Positions 32,609 through 41,422 are shown, counted from the first letter of the stretch. The stretch is DNA of 64,000 bases from an uncultured Litoreibacter sp. (GCA_947492995.1 CANLOU010000004.1:124001-188000); one strand, 5' to 3'. The notes: generated by a model from the letters alone, not told the origin. Translations and numbers: made by a program.

Positions 32609-34126
32609 ATGACGAACAAGTCGCAAACAGGATTTTCGGGATCAAGCGCTGTGCTGGGCGTTGGTGTTTTTGTTTTGGGTGCAGTGGTGATCGGCGTGGT
32701 GACGCAGGACCGCGACACGCCCGACCCCGCGCCCGAGACGGCTGTGTTGGAAGCGCCCGAGGCACGCGTTAAACCAGCGCCTGAGACTGGGACAGCTGAT
32801 AGCACGCAGGCTGACACGCCAGCTGCTGACCTGTCCGATACTCAGGTGACACAGGCCGATCCGCCGGACCCTACGCCCGAGCTTGCCGAAGAAGAGCCCG
32901 CCGCCGAGCCAGCGCCGGCTGACGCCGATGCGTCTGTCGAAGACACCGCTCGGGTGGACGGTGGAGAGGCCGAAGCGCCCGAGCCGCAAGTCGCTGACCC
33001 CCCCGCCGAGGCAGAAGAGCCGCCGGTAGCGGCCCCCGTATTGGAGGGCCCGAAATTTGACGTGGTCAGGATTGATCCGTTTGGGGCGGCTGTCATTGCA
33101 GGCACTGCGGCCCCCGGGGCGACGGTTGTTTTGTCGGCGGACGGGACGCCGGTCGCGGATGCCATTGCGGATGGCAACGGCAAGTACGTGGCGCTGTTTG
33201 ATCTGCCTGCCTCCGCCGACCCGCGGGCCCTGTCGGCTAAAATGACCACCGTTGATGGCAATGTCGTGCCGTCCAGCGGGACTGTTTTGATTGCCCCGAC
33301 CAAACCCGTGCAAGTGGCTGAGGCTGAACCCGAGGCAGCACCCGAGCCGGACGTTGAGGCGGAGGCCCCGCTGACACAAGATGCGCCAACCGAACTTGCT
33401 GAGACCGAGGCTGAAACTGAAACTGAGGACCCACCCGCTGAGGACACCGCGCAAGCGGCGCCTGCGTCTGATCCCAATCCAGTGGCGGAGGTCGCGGATG
33501 CGCAGGACGCCCCTGCGCAAGACGTTGCGGAAACCACGGTGCCAGACCCCGACACCGAACCTGCAAGCCCTGCGATTGTCCTGGCGGACGAGACCGGCGT
33601 CACGGTCCTTCAACCCGCGCCGCAACCGGCGGCTCCGGTGAAAGATGTGGTCTCTGACACAGCGCCAGAGGTGGTGGCCAACTTGGTCATCGATACCATC
33701 ACCTATGATACCGCTGGCGATGTGGCTCTGTCGGGGCGCGGGGAGGGGGCCAGCTTTGCCCGTGTCTACCTCAATGACATAGCGGTGCAGACGGTACGGA
33801 TTGAAGATGATGGCACATGGCGGACCCCGTTGCCGGATGTTGATGCGGGCGTGTACCGGCTGCGCATCGACGAGGTAACCAGCGAGGGCACCGTGACCAG
33901 CCGCGTGGAAACGCCTTTCCAACGCGAGGAGCCGGAAGTGGTGGCCGAGGCCGCACAGCAGCCCAACGCGGTGACGGTGCAGGAGGGCTTTACCCTTTGG
34001 GCCATTGCGCGCGAACGCTTTGGCGATGGCACGCAGTTTGTGCGGGTTTACGAGGCCAACCGTGACCTGATCCGTGACCCTGATCTGATCTACCCCGGCC
34101 AGATTTTCGAGCTTCCGGAAGGGTAG
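32609..34126 (+). CDS. Membrane-anchored protein with acidic Pro/Ala region, Ig-like repeats and C-terminal LysM
   Basis: 505 residues from the ATG at 32609. One membrane helix (SAVLGVGVFVLGAVVIGVV, about 15-33) is followed by a long low-complexity acidic region rich in Ala, Pro, Glu and Asp. Two similar strand-rich units are visible, FDVVRIDPFGAAVIAGTAAPGATVVL and VIDTITYDTAGDVALSGRGEGASFARVYL, that resemble bacterial Ig-like repeats. The C-terminus (about 453-503) is a LysM domain: VQEGFTLWAIARERFGDG, VYEANRDLIRDPDLIYPGQIF. It likely spans the periplasm and binds peptidoglycan. The repetitive region gives long antisense frames. Confidence 0.88.
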   Translation: MTNKSQTGFSGSSAVLGVGVFVLGAVVIGVVTQDRDTPDPAPETAVLEAPEARVKPAPETGTADSTQADTPAADLSDTQVTQADPPDPTPELAEEEPAAEPAPADADASVEDTARVDGGEAEAPEPQVADPPAEAEEPPVAAPVLEGPKFDVVRIDPFGAAVIAGTAAPGATVVLSADGTPVADAIADGNGKYVALFDLPASADPRALSAKMTTVDGNVVPSSGTVLIAPTKPVQVAEAEPEAAPEPDVEAEAPLTQDAPTELAETEAETETEDPPAEDTAQAAPASDPNPVAEVADAQDAPAQDVAETTVPDPDTEPASPAIVLADETGVTVLQPAPQPAAPVKDVVSDTAPEVVANLVIDTITYDTAGDVALSGRGEGASFARVYLNDIAVQTVRIEDDGTWRTPLPDVDAGVYRLRIDEVTSEGTVTSRVETPFQREEPEVVAEAAQQPNAVTVQEGFTLWAIARERFGDGTQFVRVYEANRDLIRDPDLIYPGQIFELPEG

Positions 34127-34130
34127 AAAC

Positions 34131-35306
34131 ATGGCCGAGACCACCACGGCCGAGGGGTTGTTAGCGTCCTTTCAGAAGGCGGGCTTCACACAAGCTGAGG
34201 CGCAGAAGCTGACCGATTTTTCCCGCCCCGCCGTGCGGTTTGAGGCGCGACCCGCAGAAGATGATGCCATCGCGATTGGGGCGTCGAAATTGTCCGGCTT
34301 GCCCGATTTAGGGGAGGGCCAGACTTGGCCCATACGCCCCGTATATGAAAATCTGGATGCCAAACTGGCGCGGATGGAGGATGTCTCTGACAGCTTCTCC
34401 ACCTATGACAGCGCGCTGTTCCCCGAACATGTCGTGGCAAGCATGCGGGCTGACCACGCAGCGCATTCCGCGATCATTCAGAAACCGTTTCCGCTGTTTT
34501 TCGTGGGCCAGATCAATTTTGCCGAAGTTGCGGCTGCCACTGCGGACCTGACTGACTGGATGCCGCAGAGCGGTGTTCTGTCGGTGTTTTTTGACCTGAT
34601 CGAGATGCCTTGGGGGTACGACCCTTTGGACAAGGTCGGGTTCCGGTTGATCTGGTCAGAGGGCGATCTGGAACGGCAAGCATTGCCGGCAGAGCTGAGT
34701 GATTATGAGGCGGACAGCCAAAAGCGCCACACAGCTGCGCGCGAGGCCGCGATTGCAGCCAAAGAGGCGGCCAAGACCCCAAGCCTGTTGCAGCGGCTTT
34801 TTGGCAGCGGCGAACAGGCCAACATTTGGGTGCCGCCCGAGCAAGGCGAAAGGCTGATCCCGCCAGCTCATGCGTTAACGGCTTTCGCGCATATCACCAT
34901 GCCCAGCGTTTGGCAGCTGTCCGATATGGTGCCCGAGCTGACCGAAAAACATGCGCCGGGTGACGAAACGGACGCACATTACGACCGATGGACCGAAGAG
35001 CTGGGGCCCAGCACGCATGACACGCAGGTGGGCGGCTGGCCGTCAGACGTCCAGAACCCCGACATGGGGTTTGAGGCTGAATTGCTGAGCAATGGCATCT
35101 ATCTTGGGGACGGCGATGGCTACACCTCGCCAGAGGCTCAGCGTCTGAGGCCTGCCTCGAAGGACTGGGTGATGTTGGCCCAGATTGGCAGCGATGACGG
35201 CGTCTGGATGTGGGGGGATTCTGGTATTTTGTATATCTGGATCCGCAAGCAGGATCTTAGAGCGCGTGATTTCGACAAGGCATGGATGATCCTGCAAAGC
35301 TACTAG
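34131..35306 (+). CDS. DUF1963 (YwqG-like) protein
   Basis: 391 residues, starting 4 bases after the LysM gene. The hallmark is the N-terminal IGASKLSGLPDLGEGQTWPI, then PLFFVGQINFAEVAA, GVLSVFFDLIEMPWGYDP and the C-terminal LLAQIGSDDGVWMWGDSGILYIWIRKQDLRARDFDKAW-type end. The family is common and cytoplasmic with no settled function. A 45-residue insert rich in Ala/Lys/Glu (REAAIAAKEAAKTP) may be a helical linker. Confidence 0.85.
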   Translation: MAETTTAEGLLASFQKAGFTQAEAQKLTDFSRPAVRFEARPAEDDAIAIGASKLSGLPDLGEGQTWPIRPVYENLDAKLARMEDVSDSFSTYDSALFPEHVVASMRADHAAHSAIIQKPFPLFFVGQINFAEVAAATADLTDWMPQSGVLSVFFDLIEMPWGYDPLDKVGFRLIWSEGDLERQALPAELSDYEADSQKRHTAAREAAIAAKEAAKTPSLLQRLFGSGEQANIWVPPEQGERLIPPAHALTAFAHITMPSVWQLSDMVPELTEKHAPGDETDAHYDRWTEELGPSTHDTQVGGWPSDVQNPDMGFEAELLSNGIYLGDGDGYTSPEAQRLRPASKDWVMLAQIGSDDGVWMWGDSGILYIWIRKQDLRARDFDKAWMILQSY

Positions 35307-35404
35307 AATTGCGCGCGGATGCAGAAATCTGGGTGGTTTGGCTGGCAACTGGTGGCGTGGCGCACTAACTAAAGGCTCCACAATGATTTCCGGACCTTTC
35401 CTTC

Positions 35405-37234
35405 ATGCCCACCGAAGTTTCCGACGCCCGCCTTAATCAGGATTTGCGCAAAGACGGCTGGCGGGTTGTCAAACGGGTGATCCCCTATTTGTGGCCCGAC
35501 GGAGAGGGCTGGGTAAAACGCCGCGTGGTGATCGCGCTGGCGTTTCTTGTTTTGTCGAAAGTGGTAGCGCTGATCTCTGCGCCCTTGATGGGTCAGGCGG
35601 TCGATGTTCTTGGCGGCGAGGAGGTCAGCGCAGGCTGGCTGCTGGGCGCGGGCGCTGTGGGCATCACGCTGGCCTACGGCATCGCGCGGCTGATGAATGT
35701 CGGCTTCCAGCAGATGCGCGACGTGGTGTTCGCGCTGGTGGGGCAGCGCGCCTTGCGGATGCTGGCGCTGGAGACCTTTACCCATATCCACCGCCTGTCG
35801 ATGCGCTACCACATCACCCGCAAAACGGGTGGTTTGTCGCGGATTATCGAGCGCGGGGTCAAAGGGGTCGAGTTTCTGCTGCGCTTCCTGCTGTTCTCGA
35901 TCGGGCCGCTGATTTTGGAGCTGCTGCTGATTGCCGGGTATTTGGCCTTTGTCTACAGCGCCTGGTATCTGGTCGTCGTGCTGGTCACCATCGTGCTTTA
36001 CACGTGGTTCACCTTTGCGGTGACCGAATGGCGCGTGAAGCAGCGCAAGGAGATGAACGACCAGGACACCGACGCGAACCAAAAGGCTATCGATAGCCTT
36101 TTGAACTTCGAGACCGTGAAGTATTTTGGCGCCGAACGCCGCGAGGCGGAGCGCTATGACGGCGCGATGGAGAAATACGTGGCGGCGGCGTTGAAAACCT
36201 CCTACTCGCTGGCTTTTCTGAACTTTGGGCAGTCGTTGATTATCACTGCCGGTTTGGTGACCGTGATGGTGATGGCCGCCATTGGCGTGCAGTCGGGGGC
36301 GATGACCGTGGGCGGGTTCGTGGTGGTAAACGCCTACATGATCCAGATCACCTTGCCGCTGAATTTCCTTGGCACCGTGTACCGCGAGATCCGGCAGTCG
36401 CTTGTCGACATGAGCGAAATGTTTGAACTGCTGGGGCAACCGGCGGAGGTGCAGGACAACGACGACGCAGGTGAACTGGCTGTGTCCAAGGGTGAGGTAG
36501 AACTGAGGGACGTGTTCTTCGGCTATGACGCGGCGCGGCCGATTTTGAAGGGCGTGTCGTTGAAGGTGAAGGCCGGCGAAACGGTGGCCATTGTGGGGCC
36601 GTCGGGGTCAGGCAAGTCGACCATCGGGCGGCTGCTTTTTCGGTTCTACGACGTCGGCGACGGGGCGCTGTCAATTGACGGCCAAGACGTGCGGGACGTA
36701 ACGCAGGACAGCCTGCACGCCCAGATTGGCGTGGTGCCGCAGGACACGGTGCTGTTCAACGACACGGTGCTTTACAACATCGCCTACGGGCGGCCAGACG
36801 CCTCGCGCGCGGAGATCGAGCAGGCGGCGAAAGACGCCAAGATTTATGACTTCATCATGGACCTGCCGGACGGGTTCGAAACCACGGTGGGCGAGCGCGG
36901 TTTGAAGCTGTCAGGCGGCGAGAAGCAGCGGGTGGGCATCGCGCGCACGCTGTTGAAGAACCCGCCGATCCTGTTGCTGGACGAGGCGACCTCAGCGCTG
37001 GATACCGAGACCGAGGCCGACATCCAAGACAGCCTGCAGGGGCTTGGCGCGGGTCGGACGGTGATTACCATCGCGCACCGTCTGTCGACCATTGCGCATG
37101 CGGATCAGATCGTGGTGCTGGAAAACGGCGTGATTGCGGAGCGTGGCACGCATGAGGATCTGTTGGCTAAAGACGGGCGGTATTCGGCGCTGTGGCACCG
37201 GCAGTTGTCAGAAGAAGAAGAGCAGGCGGCGTGA
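35405..37234 (+). CDS. Atm1-type ABC exporter (fused permease/ATPase)
   Basis: 609 residues with six membrane helices in the first ~310 and an ATPase domain after. Walker A GPSGSGKST about 396-404, Q-loop in IGVVPQDTVLFNDTV, signature LSGGEKQRVGIARTLL about 501, Walker B ILLLDEATSALD about 522, H-loop TIAHRLSTIAHAD. The ETVKYFGAERREAERYD segment and the intact helix layout are typical of Atm1/HMT1/AtmA half-size exporters, which move glutathione-linked metals or sulfur species and support Fe-S or heavy-metal homeostasis. Two palindromic terminators follow. Confidence 0.93.
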   Translation: MPTEVSDARLNQDLRKDGWRVVKRVIPYLWPDGEGWVKRRVVIALAFLVLSKVVALISAPLMGQAVDVLGGEEVSAGWLLGAGAVGITLAYGIARLMNVGFQQMRDVVFALVGQRALRMLALETFTHIHRLSMRYHITRKTGGLSRIIERGVKGVEFLLRFLLFSIGPLILELLLIAGYLAFVYSAWYLVVVLVTIVLYTWFTFAVTEWRVKQRKEMNDQDTDANQKAIDSLLNFETVKYFGAERREAERYDGAMEKYVAAALKTSYSLAFLNFGQSLIITAGLVTVMVMAAIGVQSGAMTVGGFVVVNAYMIQITLPLNFLGTVYREIRQSLVDMSEMFELLGQPAEVQDNDDAGELAVSKGEVELRDVFFGYDAARPILKGVSLKVKAGETVAIVGPSGSGKSTIGRLLFRFYDVGDGALSIDGQDVRDVTQDSLHAQIGVVPQDTVLFNDTVLYNIAYGRPDASRAEIEQAAKDAKIYDFIMDLPDGFETTVGERGLKLSGGEKQRVGIARTLLKNPPILLLDEATSALDTETEADIQDSLQGLGAGRTVITIAHRLSTIAHADQIVVLENGVIAERGTHEDLLAKDGRYSALWHRQLSEEEEQAA

Positions 37235-37248
37235 GCCTTGCGCGGGGC

Positions 37249-37268
37249 AAATTTCTTCGAAGAAATTT
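37249..37268. terminator. Palindrome downstream of ABC exporter gene (first of two)
   Basis: AAATTTCTTCGAAGAAATTT is a perfect 20-base palindrome 15 bases after the ABC gene stop. Confidence 0.55.
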
Positions 37269-37270
37269 GG

Positions 37271-37292
37271 AAAGGATTTTCGAAAATCCTTT
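37271..37292. terminator. Bidirectional terminator between ABC exporter and aminotransferase genes
   Basis: AAAGGATTTT-CG-AAAATCCTTT is a perfect palindrome followed by TT; it overlaps the stop codon of the minus-strand aminotransferase gene (37292-37294). A/T flanks on both sides suit termination in both directions. Confidence 0.7.
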
Positions 37293-38413
37293 TACCCGTA
37301 GCGCTCTAGATATGCGCTGAGCTTTGAAAGCCCGGCCTGCAGCACCTCGGAGCTATTGGCGTAGCCAATGCGCAGGTAGCCTTCCATATCGAAGGCATGG
37401 CCCGGCGTGAGAAGCACGCCGGTTTCGTTCAGAATGTCGACGGCTAGCGGGTGGCTGTCCAGGTCCATGTCATATTTCAGCAGGCAGATCGTGGCCGCCT
37501 GGGGTTTGACGTAAGAGATGCGCGGCTCGGTGGCGACCCACGCGTCGAGGATGGCGAGATTGCGCCGCGTCAGATCGCGGCTGCGGGCAAGCAGCGCATC
37601 TTTGGCCTCAAGGGCCATTGTCGCGAAATACTCGTCCAGCTGGCCGATGCTGATCGTGTCATAGTCGCGGTGAATCATCACCTGCGCAATCACGTCCTGA
37701 GGTGCTGCGATCCAGCCAAGGCGCAGACCAGCAAGCGAAAACGCCTTCGACATGCTGGCCGTGGCAATCCCCTTTTCATAGACGTCCACGATGGACGGGC
37801 CCATGCCGTCGCCCGCCTGCGCGGTGCCGCGATAGACCTCGTCGCAGAGGATGTAGGCCCCGCTCGCGCGGGCCATCGCGGCGATGTCTTCCAGCATCTC
37901 GCGGCCCATCAACGCGCCGGTGGGGTTGTTGGGGTTGTTCAATGCAATCAGCTTGGTGTCAGGGCGGATCAGCGCCTTGAGCGCGCCAAGATCAGGCAGG
38001 AAGCCGTCTTCCTCCTTGAGGTGCAGCACCGAGACCTTGGCCCCCTGGCTTTCAGGGATGGAGTAATGCTGCTGATAGGTCGGCAACACCGCGACCATGT
38101 GGTCGCCCGCGCTAATCAGCGTTTTGTAAACCAGCGCGTTGGCCCCGATGGTGCCATGGGTGGTGACGATGTTGGCGCGGGTTTGCGTCTCGTAAAGCGT
38201 GCAGATGGCGTTGCGCAGGCGAGCCGCGCCCTCGATGGCACCGTAGGTCATTTTCATCGCCATGATTTCAGGCAGAACGGTGTCGTTTTTGCCTGCAAGC
38301 TGGGTCAGCTCTTCAAGCGTGATGGAGGCGACGCAGGTCTCGGCTAAGTTCAGCTCGCAGTCGTTTTCATAGGCGTTCATCCACATCTCGACGCCGAATT
38401 CGCGGATTTTCAT
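37292..38413 (-). CDS. PLP-dependent aminotransferase, class I/II fold
   Basis: 373 residues. PLP-binding features: THGTIGANALV, ALNNPNNPTGALM with the Asn that contacts the ring, LCDEVYRG with Asp191, and TASMSKAFSLAGLRLGWI with the Schiff-base Lys223; an Arg in GYLRIGYAN binds the carboxylate. It resembles the aminotransferase at 52179-53315 in overall plan. Substrate unknown; MalY/PatB or branched amino-acid types are possible. It lies 18 bases downstream of the SDR gene and may be in its operon. Confidence 0.88.
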   Translation of the reverse strand: MKIREFGVEMWMNAYENDCELNLAETCVASITLEELTQLAGKNDTVLPEIMAMKMTYGAIEGAARLRNAICTLYETQTRANIVTTHGTIGANALVYKTLISAGDHMVAVLPTYQQHYSIPESQGAKVSVLHLKEEDGFLPDLGALKALIRPDTKLIALNNPNNPTGALMGREMLEDIAAMARASGAYILCDEVYRGTAQAGDGMGPSIVDVYEKGIATASMSKAFSLAGLRLGWIAAPQDVIAQVMIHRDYDTISIGQLDEYFATMALEAKDALLARSRDLTRRNLAILDAWVATEPRISYVKPQAATICLLKYDMDLDSHPLAVDILNETGVLLTPGHAFDMEGYLRIGYANSSEVLQAGLSKLSAYLERYG

Positions 38414-38431
38414 GGGGGAGGCCTCGCTGAT

Positions 38432-39088
38432 TTAGATCAGGTCGGATAACAGCCGCTCCGCCTCGTCTTTGCAAGGGGTCAGCGCGTCGCGATCCTCGCC
38501 GGGGTAGAAGCGCGCGCGGGTGGCGGTGGGCATGGGCTTGGGGTCCTTGATGTGGACCGTGATGCCAGAGGCTGCGGCCTCGTCCTGCCAGCTGCGCGCG
38601 ATGCGCATCTGCGCCGCCTTGGTCATGCCGTAGGTGGCGTGAAAGCGATTGGATTTGACGGCGTCATTGAAGAACACCGCCTGACCTTTCCCGGCTTTGA
38701 GCAGCGGTTCGGTGTTGACGATCAGCCGCGAGGTGGCGCGGATGTTGGAGGCGATGGATTTGTCCATGTCCTTCTCGTCCATATGCGCCGTTGGGCAGAG
38801 CGGGGCCGCGTGGATGGCGGCGTGGACCATGAGGTCCAGCTTGCCCCAGCGGTCAAAGATCGAGCGGCAGATTTGGCGCATGGCGTCGTCATTGGTCAGA
38901 TCGACAGGGACTAGCGTGGCGGAACCGCCCGCGGCTTGGATGCGGTCGTCAAGCTCTTCCAGCGCGCCCGTGGTGCGGGCGAGGGCTATGACGTGGTAGC
39001 CATGGGCTGCGAGGAATTCAGCGGCGGCAGCACCGAGGCCGCGGGACGCGCCTGTCACCAGCGCCGTTTTGGATGTGTCTTTGGTCAT
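38432..39088 (-). CDS. Short-chain dehydrogenase/reductase family protein with a degenerate active site
   Basis: 218 residues. The Rossmann motif is ALVTGASRGLGAAAAEF (TGxxxGxG), then VPVDLTNDDA. The YxxxK pair is YGMTK, but the catalytic Ser normally 13 residues before the Tyr falls in NDAVKSNRFHAT, where Asn/Asp/Phe occupy the place. The protein may therefore be inactive, atypical or a binder. Its start overlaps the DUF1284 stop by ATGA, so the two are coupled. Confidence 0.85.
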   Translation of the reverse strand: MTKDTSKTALVTGASRGLGAAAAEFLAAHGYHVIALARTTGALEELDDRIQAAGGSATLVPVDLTNDDAMRQICRSIFDRWGKLDLMVHAAIHAAPLCPTAHMDEKDMDKSIASNIRATSRLIVNTEPLLKAGKGQAVFFNDAVKSNRFHATYGMTKAAQMRIARSWQDEAAASGITVHIKDPKPMPTATRARFYPGEDRDALTPCKDEAERLLSDLI

Positions 39089-39540
39089 GTGCGGGGTGTC
39101 TCATTGGTTGGGGCGTCTTGCAAGGGGGCATCGTGGAGGCGCTGCAGCGCGGCCTCGCACATGCCGAAGACTTGCCACGAGCAGCCTTTGCAAAGTGTGG
39201 ACAGATCGCCCGGCTGCACATTGGCCCGGATCCGGGCCTGCGCGTCGCCCCATGTCAGCCGGTCGCCTGCGGTGAGGCCGAGTGCGGCGGCGTGGGCCGT
39301 GTCGAGCCGGTCGATTTTGGTCTGTTTGGTACAAAGCGTCCCGCGCCGTTTGGGGCAGGGGGTGCAGATGTCGTCGGTGGCGGGGACAACCTCGATCAGC
39401 GTGTCATCTCCGCCCTTCGCTCTGAGTTGCCCCATCACGATGGCGGTCATATTGGCGGCGAATTCGGGGGAATAGCCCTTCCCCTCGAACCCGAGGGAAC
39501 ACAGGAAATGATGGGGGCGGTAGCGGATGGGCGCAGGCAT
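39085..39540 (-). CDS. DUF1284 domain protein
   Basis: 151 residues from the ATG at 39540 (a GTG at 39555 is possible). The N-terminal signature is RYRPHHFLCSLGFEGKGYSPEFAANM. Cysteines at 14, 59, 62 and 70 and a C-terminal STLCKGCSWQVFGMC cluster suggest an iron-sulfur or zinc site; this is inference. The family is unstudied as far as I know. It is coupled to the following SDR by a four-base overlap. Confidence 0.82.
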   Translation of the reverse strand: MPAPIRYRPHHFLCSLGFEGKGYSPEFAANMTAIVMGQLRAKGGDDTLIEVVPATDDICTPCPKRRGTLCTKQTKIDRLDTAHAAALGLTAGDRLTWGDAQARIRANVQPGDLSTLCKGCSWQVFGMCEAALQRLHDAPLQDAPTNETPRT

Positions 39541-39645
39541 AGCAGTGTTTTGCACCGTGTTAGCGCTATTTCAAGGGCGGTTTGCTTGACTTCCCATGCT
39601 GCACTGCCGAAAACGGGGGCAATCAAACATGCTGAGGGAACAGAC

Positions 39646-40224
39646 ATGACATTTATGCAAGCCGCCACTGGCGCCGACACCCTGCTCAAGAAAACACTGA
39701 TGGTAGTTCTGGGCTCTATGTTCATCGCAATTGCCGCGCAATTCAGCGTTCCGTTTATCCCGGTGCCGTTGACGCTGCAGACGCTGGCCATCCTGATTGT
39801 GGGCTTGTCCTTCGGATCGCGCATGGGCGCGTTGACGGTCGTGGCCTATTTGCTGGAAGGCGCGGCTGGCTTGCCGGTGTTTGCGGGTGGCGCAAGCACA
39901 TGGGCGCTGGTCGGTCCAACGGCCGGGTTCTTGTTCGGCTTTATCGCGCTGGCCTACATCGCCGGTCTGTTCGCTGAGCGCAGCAAGTCGGTTGTTGTCA
40001 TGGCGGCGGGCGCGTTGCTGGCAACGGTTGCTCTGTATATCCCGGGCGTTGCCTGGCCAATGTCTGTTGCGGGCCTGTTCGGTGTAGAGGCCGGCTGGGT
40101 TGGCACATCGGCTGCAAGCCTGTGGGCTGGCTGGGTCAGCCCGTTCCTGATCGGTGACGCAGTGAAGGCCGTTGTGGCCGCACTTGTTGTTGCGGGCGGG
40201 ATGAAGGCGCTGCGCAAGACCTGA
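39646..40224 (+). CDS. bioY: Biotin transporter substrate-binding S component BioY
   Basis: 192 residues from the ATG at 39646, with GAGGGA upstream. It has about six membrane helices. Signatures are PVPLTLQTLAILIVGLSFGSRMG, a strongly conserved BioY segment, and the GPTAGFLFGFIALAYIAGLF and AVKAVVAAL regions. BioY takes up biotin, alone or with an ECF module (BioMN); no bioM or bioN is nearby, so solitary function is likely. I see no BioR box in the upstream 100 bases. A strong terminator follows. Confidence 0.95.
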   Translation: MTFMQAATGADTLLKKTLMVVLGSMFIAIAAQFSVPFIPVPLTLQTLAILIVGLSFGSRMGALTVVAYLLEGAAGLPVFAGGASTWALVGPTAGFLFGFIALAYIAGLFAERSKSVVVMAAGALLATVALYIPGVAWPMSVAGLFGVEAGWVGTSAASLWAGWVSPFLIGDAVKAVVAALVVAGGMKALRKT

Positions 40225-40249
40225 TTGGGTCCACATCGCCACAAGGTTG

Positions 40250-40277
40250 ACGCCGCTCCATTTGGGGCGGCGTTTTT
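40250..40277 (+). terminator. Terminator after bioY
   Basis: CGCCGC-TCC, loop ATTT, GG-GGCGGCG followed by TTTTT; a classic intrinsic terminator 26 bases after the stop. Confidence 0.85.
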
Positions 40278-40282
40278 CGTTT

Positions 40283-40324
40283 GGATATTTTTGGAACAAT
40301 GATGGGGATGCGGATCGGGGCCGG
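40283..40324 (+). repeat. Dispersed intergenic element, copy 2
   Basis: Its first 25 bases (core GGATATTTTTGGAACAATG) are identical to the minus strand of 2800-2824. It continues with GGGGATGCGGATCGGGG, similar to the G-rich minus-strand tract next to copy 1. It sits just after the bioY terminator. Confidence 0.7.
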
Positions 40325-40773
40325 TCGCGGTGTGTTTCATCCGGCCTGCTGTTGCGTCTTCTCACGGAAGGTAAAGAGGCGGCGCCGCCAGAGGGAACGC
40401 GATTGCCCGTCCGCAGGGCGGTTCAGCCCCACGCTTTCAGTTAAATCACCGGTGATTTGCGAAATACGGGGGTCGGCTGCCAATACGCATTGATTTGCGC
40501 CCCATCGCCCCGTTTGCAATCACTATTGCCGTCTTTGCTAGCGATGTGGGGTATAGCGCGGGTTCGTTAGCGAGATGTAACCGGACCGCGCGGTCCTAGA
40601 GCATTGTCGCAACGATGAGGATGGCGAAGAAGATCAGCTCCAGCAGGGGCAGGGTAAATCCAAACAGTCGCATAGCTAAACGGGCCCCACACATAACCGA
40701 TGCCGGAATGTGGCGGAATTGGGGCGGGTTCTCAAGCGTGGCGGCGGAAACAGTGCGTTTCTTGCGTGGGGTA
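40325..40773. other. 450-base stretch without a supported gene
   Basis: No reading frame here has a convincing start, composition or family. It contains a perfect 16-base palindrome AAATCACCGGTGATTT at 40443-40458, and a minus-strand frame ending at 40596 with a hydrophobic tail (RLFGFTLPLLELIFFAIL) that could encode a short membrane peptide of about 25 residues, but without good ribosome binding site evidence. It may hold a regulatory region or degraded genes. Confidence 0.4.
40443..40458. promoter_or_regulatory. Palindrome AAATCACCGGTGATTT
   Basis: A perfect 16-base palindrome in the gene-free stretch, resembling a repressor operator. It is about 165 bases after the bioY terminator and 330 bases from the end of the DUF2199 gene, so its target is unclear. 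Confidence 0.35.
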
Positions 40774-41421
40774 TTAGCTATCAAGTAGATGCGGGCGCAT
40801 GTCGTTGCCACTGGCCGCGTATATGTCGAGAAGGCGGTCGAAGCTTATGCCTTCCCGCTGTGCCACGCCCAAAGGATGGCTGCCTTGATGGACCCAGACT
40901 TTTGGTCGCACCAAATTGTCGATAAAATAAATGTCGGACGGAATGAAGGCCGCGACATCAAGCCGGGGGAAGCTTGGTAAGTCATTCACGATCCAGCCGA
41001 AACACCCTTCAAAATTCGTGTAGTCACCCGTAGCAACAGCTGTCCTATAGAGATCGAAGCTGGCCTTCGACATGCTTGCCCAGCATCCAAAATGAAACGT
41101 TTCGTCTGACCCTTGGATTGGCAGCGGAAGAACGCATCTGACAGCGTAGTCGTCATCGATCATTTCGCACAATTCGCTTGAGAGCCGGTCGGTACCGCAC
41201 TGCAGGACCTCTTCACCGCTTTCGTGCCGGTTCCCGTGGGGCCAATGATCGGGGTGATCGAAAGTTATGTCATAAATTCCGGTCAAAGACGCGTCGCAAC
41301 ATGCGCATTTGTAGGAGCTGTCATGGAGGCGTTTCCAACGCGGGTCGGACATCAGATCTGTTGGAAAGGTTGTTTTATCAGGTTCGTTTTTGCCAAGCAG
41401 CCGTTTGAGCCGTCCAAGCAT
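40774..41421 (-). CDS. DUF2199 domain protein
   Basis: 215 residues. The family signature is the C-terminal VWVHQGSHPLGVAQREGISFDRLLDIY, with CVLPLPIQGSDETFHFGCWASMSKASFD in the middle and a CACCDASLTG zinc-like CxxC near 40. It is a cytoplasmic protein of unknown function, often found alone. Its start is one base after the purF stop region (purF ends at 41423), so it is probably co-transcribed with purF. Codon use is a little richer in A/T than purF. Confidence 0.83.
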   Translation of the reverse strand: MLGRLKRLLGKNEPDKTTFPTDLMSDPRWKRLHDSSYKCACCDASLTGIYDITFDHPDHWPHGNRHESGEEVLQCGTDRLSSELCEMIDDDYAVRCVLPLPIQGSDETFHFGCWASMSKASFDLYRTAVATGDYTNFEGCFGWIVNDLPSFPRLDVAAFIPSDIYFIDNLVRPKVWVHQGSHPLGVAQREGISFDRLLDIYAASGNDMRPHLLDS

Positions 41422-41422
41422 G

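Noticed and set aside
32642-34147. Minus-strand frame of 501 codons opposite the LysM protein
   Set aside because: Produced by the repetitive acidic coding region; Arg/Gly-rich with no domain.
36850-36880. GGGTTCGAA-like string resembling a tRNA T-loop
   Set aside because: It lies in the ATPase domain of the ABC exporter with no cloverleaf arms around it. No tRNA was found in the window.
37451-38347. Plus-strand frame opposite the aminotransferase
   Set aside because: Antisense of a clear PLP enzyme; composition typical of shadow frames.
40596-40811. Possible 71-codon gene ending in a hydrophobic tail
   Set aside because: It overlaps the DUF2199 gene end, lacks a good ribosome binding site and has no family. 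A shorter 25-residue peptide cannot be excluded and is mentioned in the gene-free stretch.
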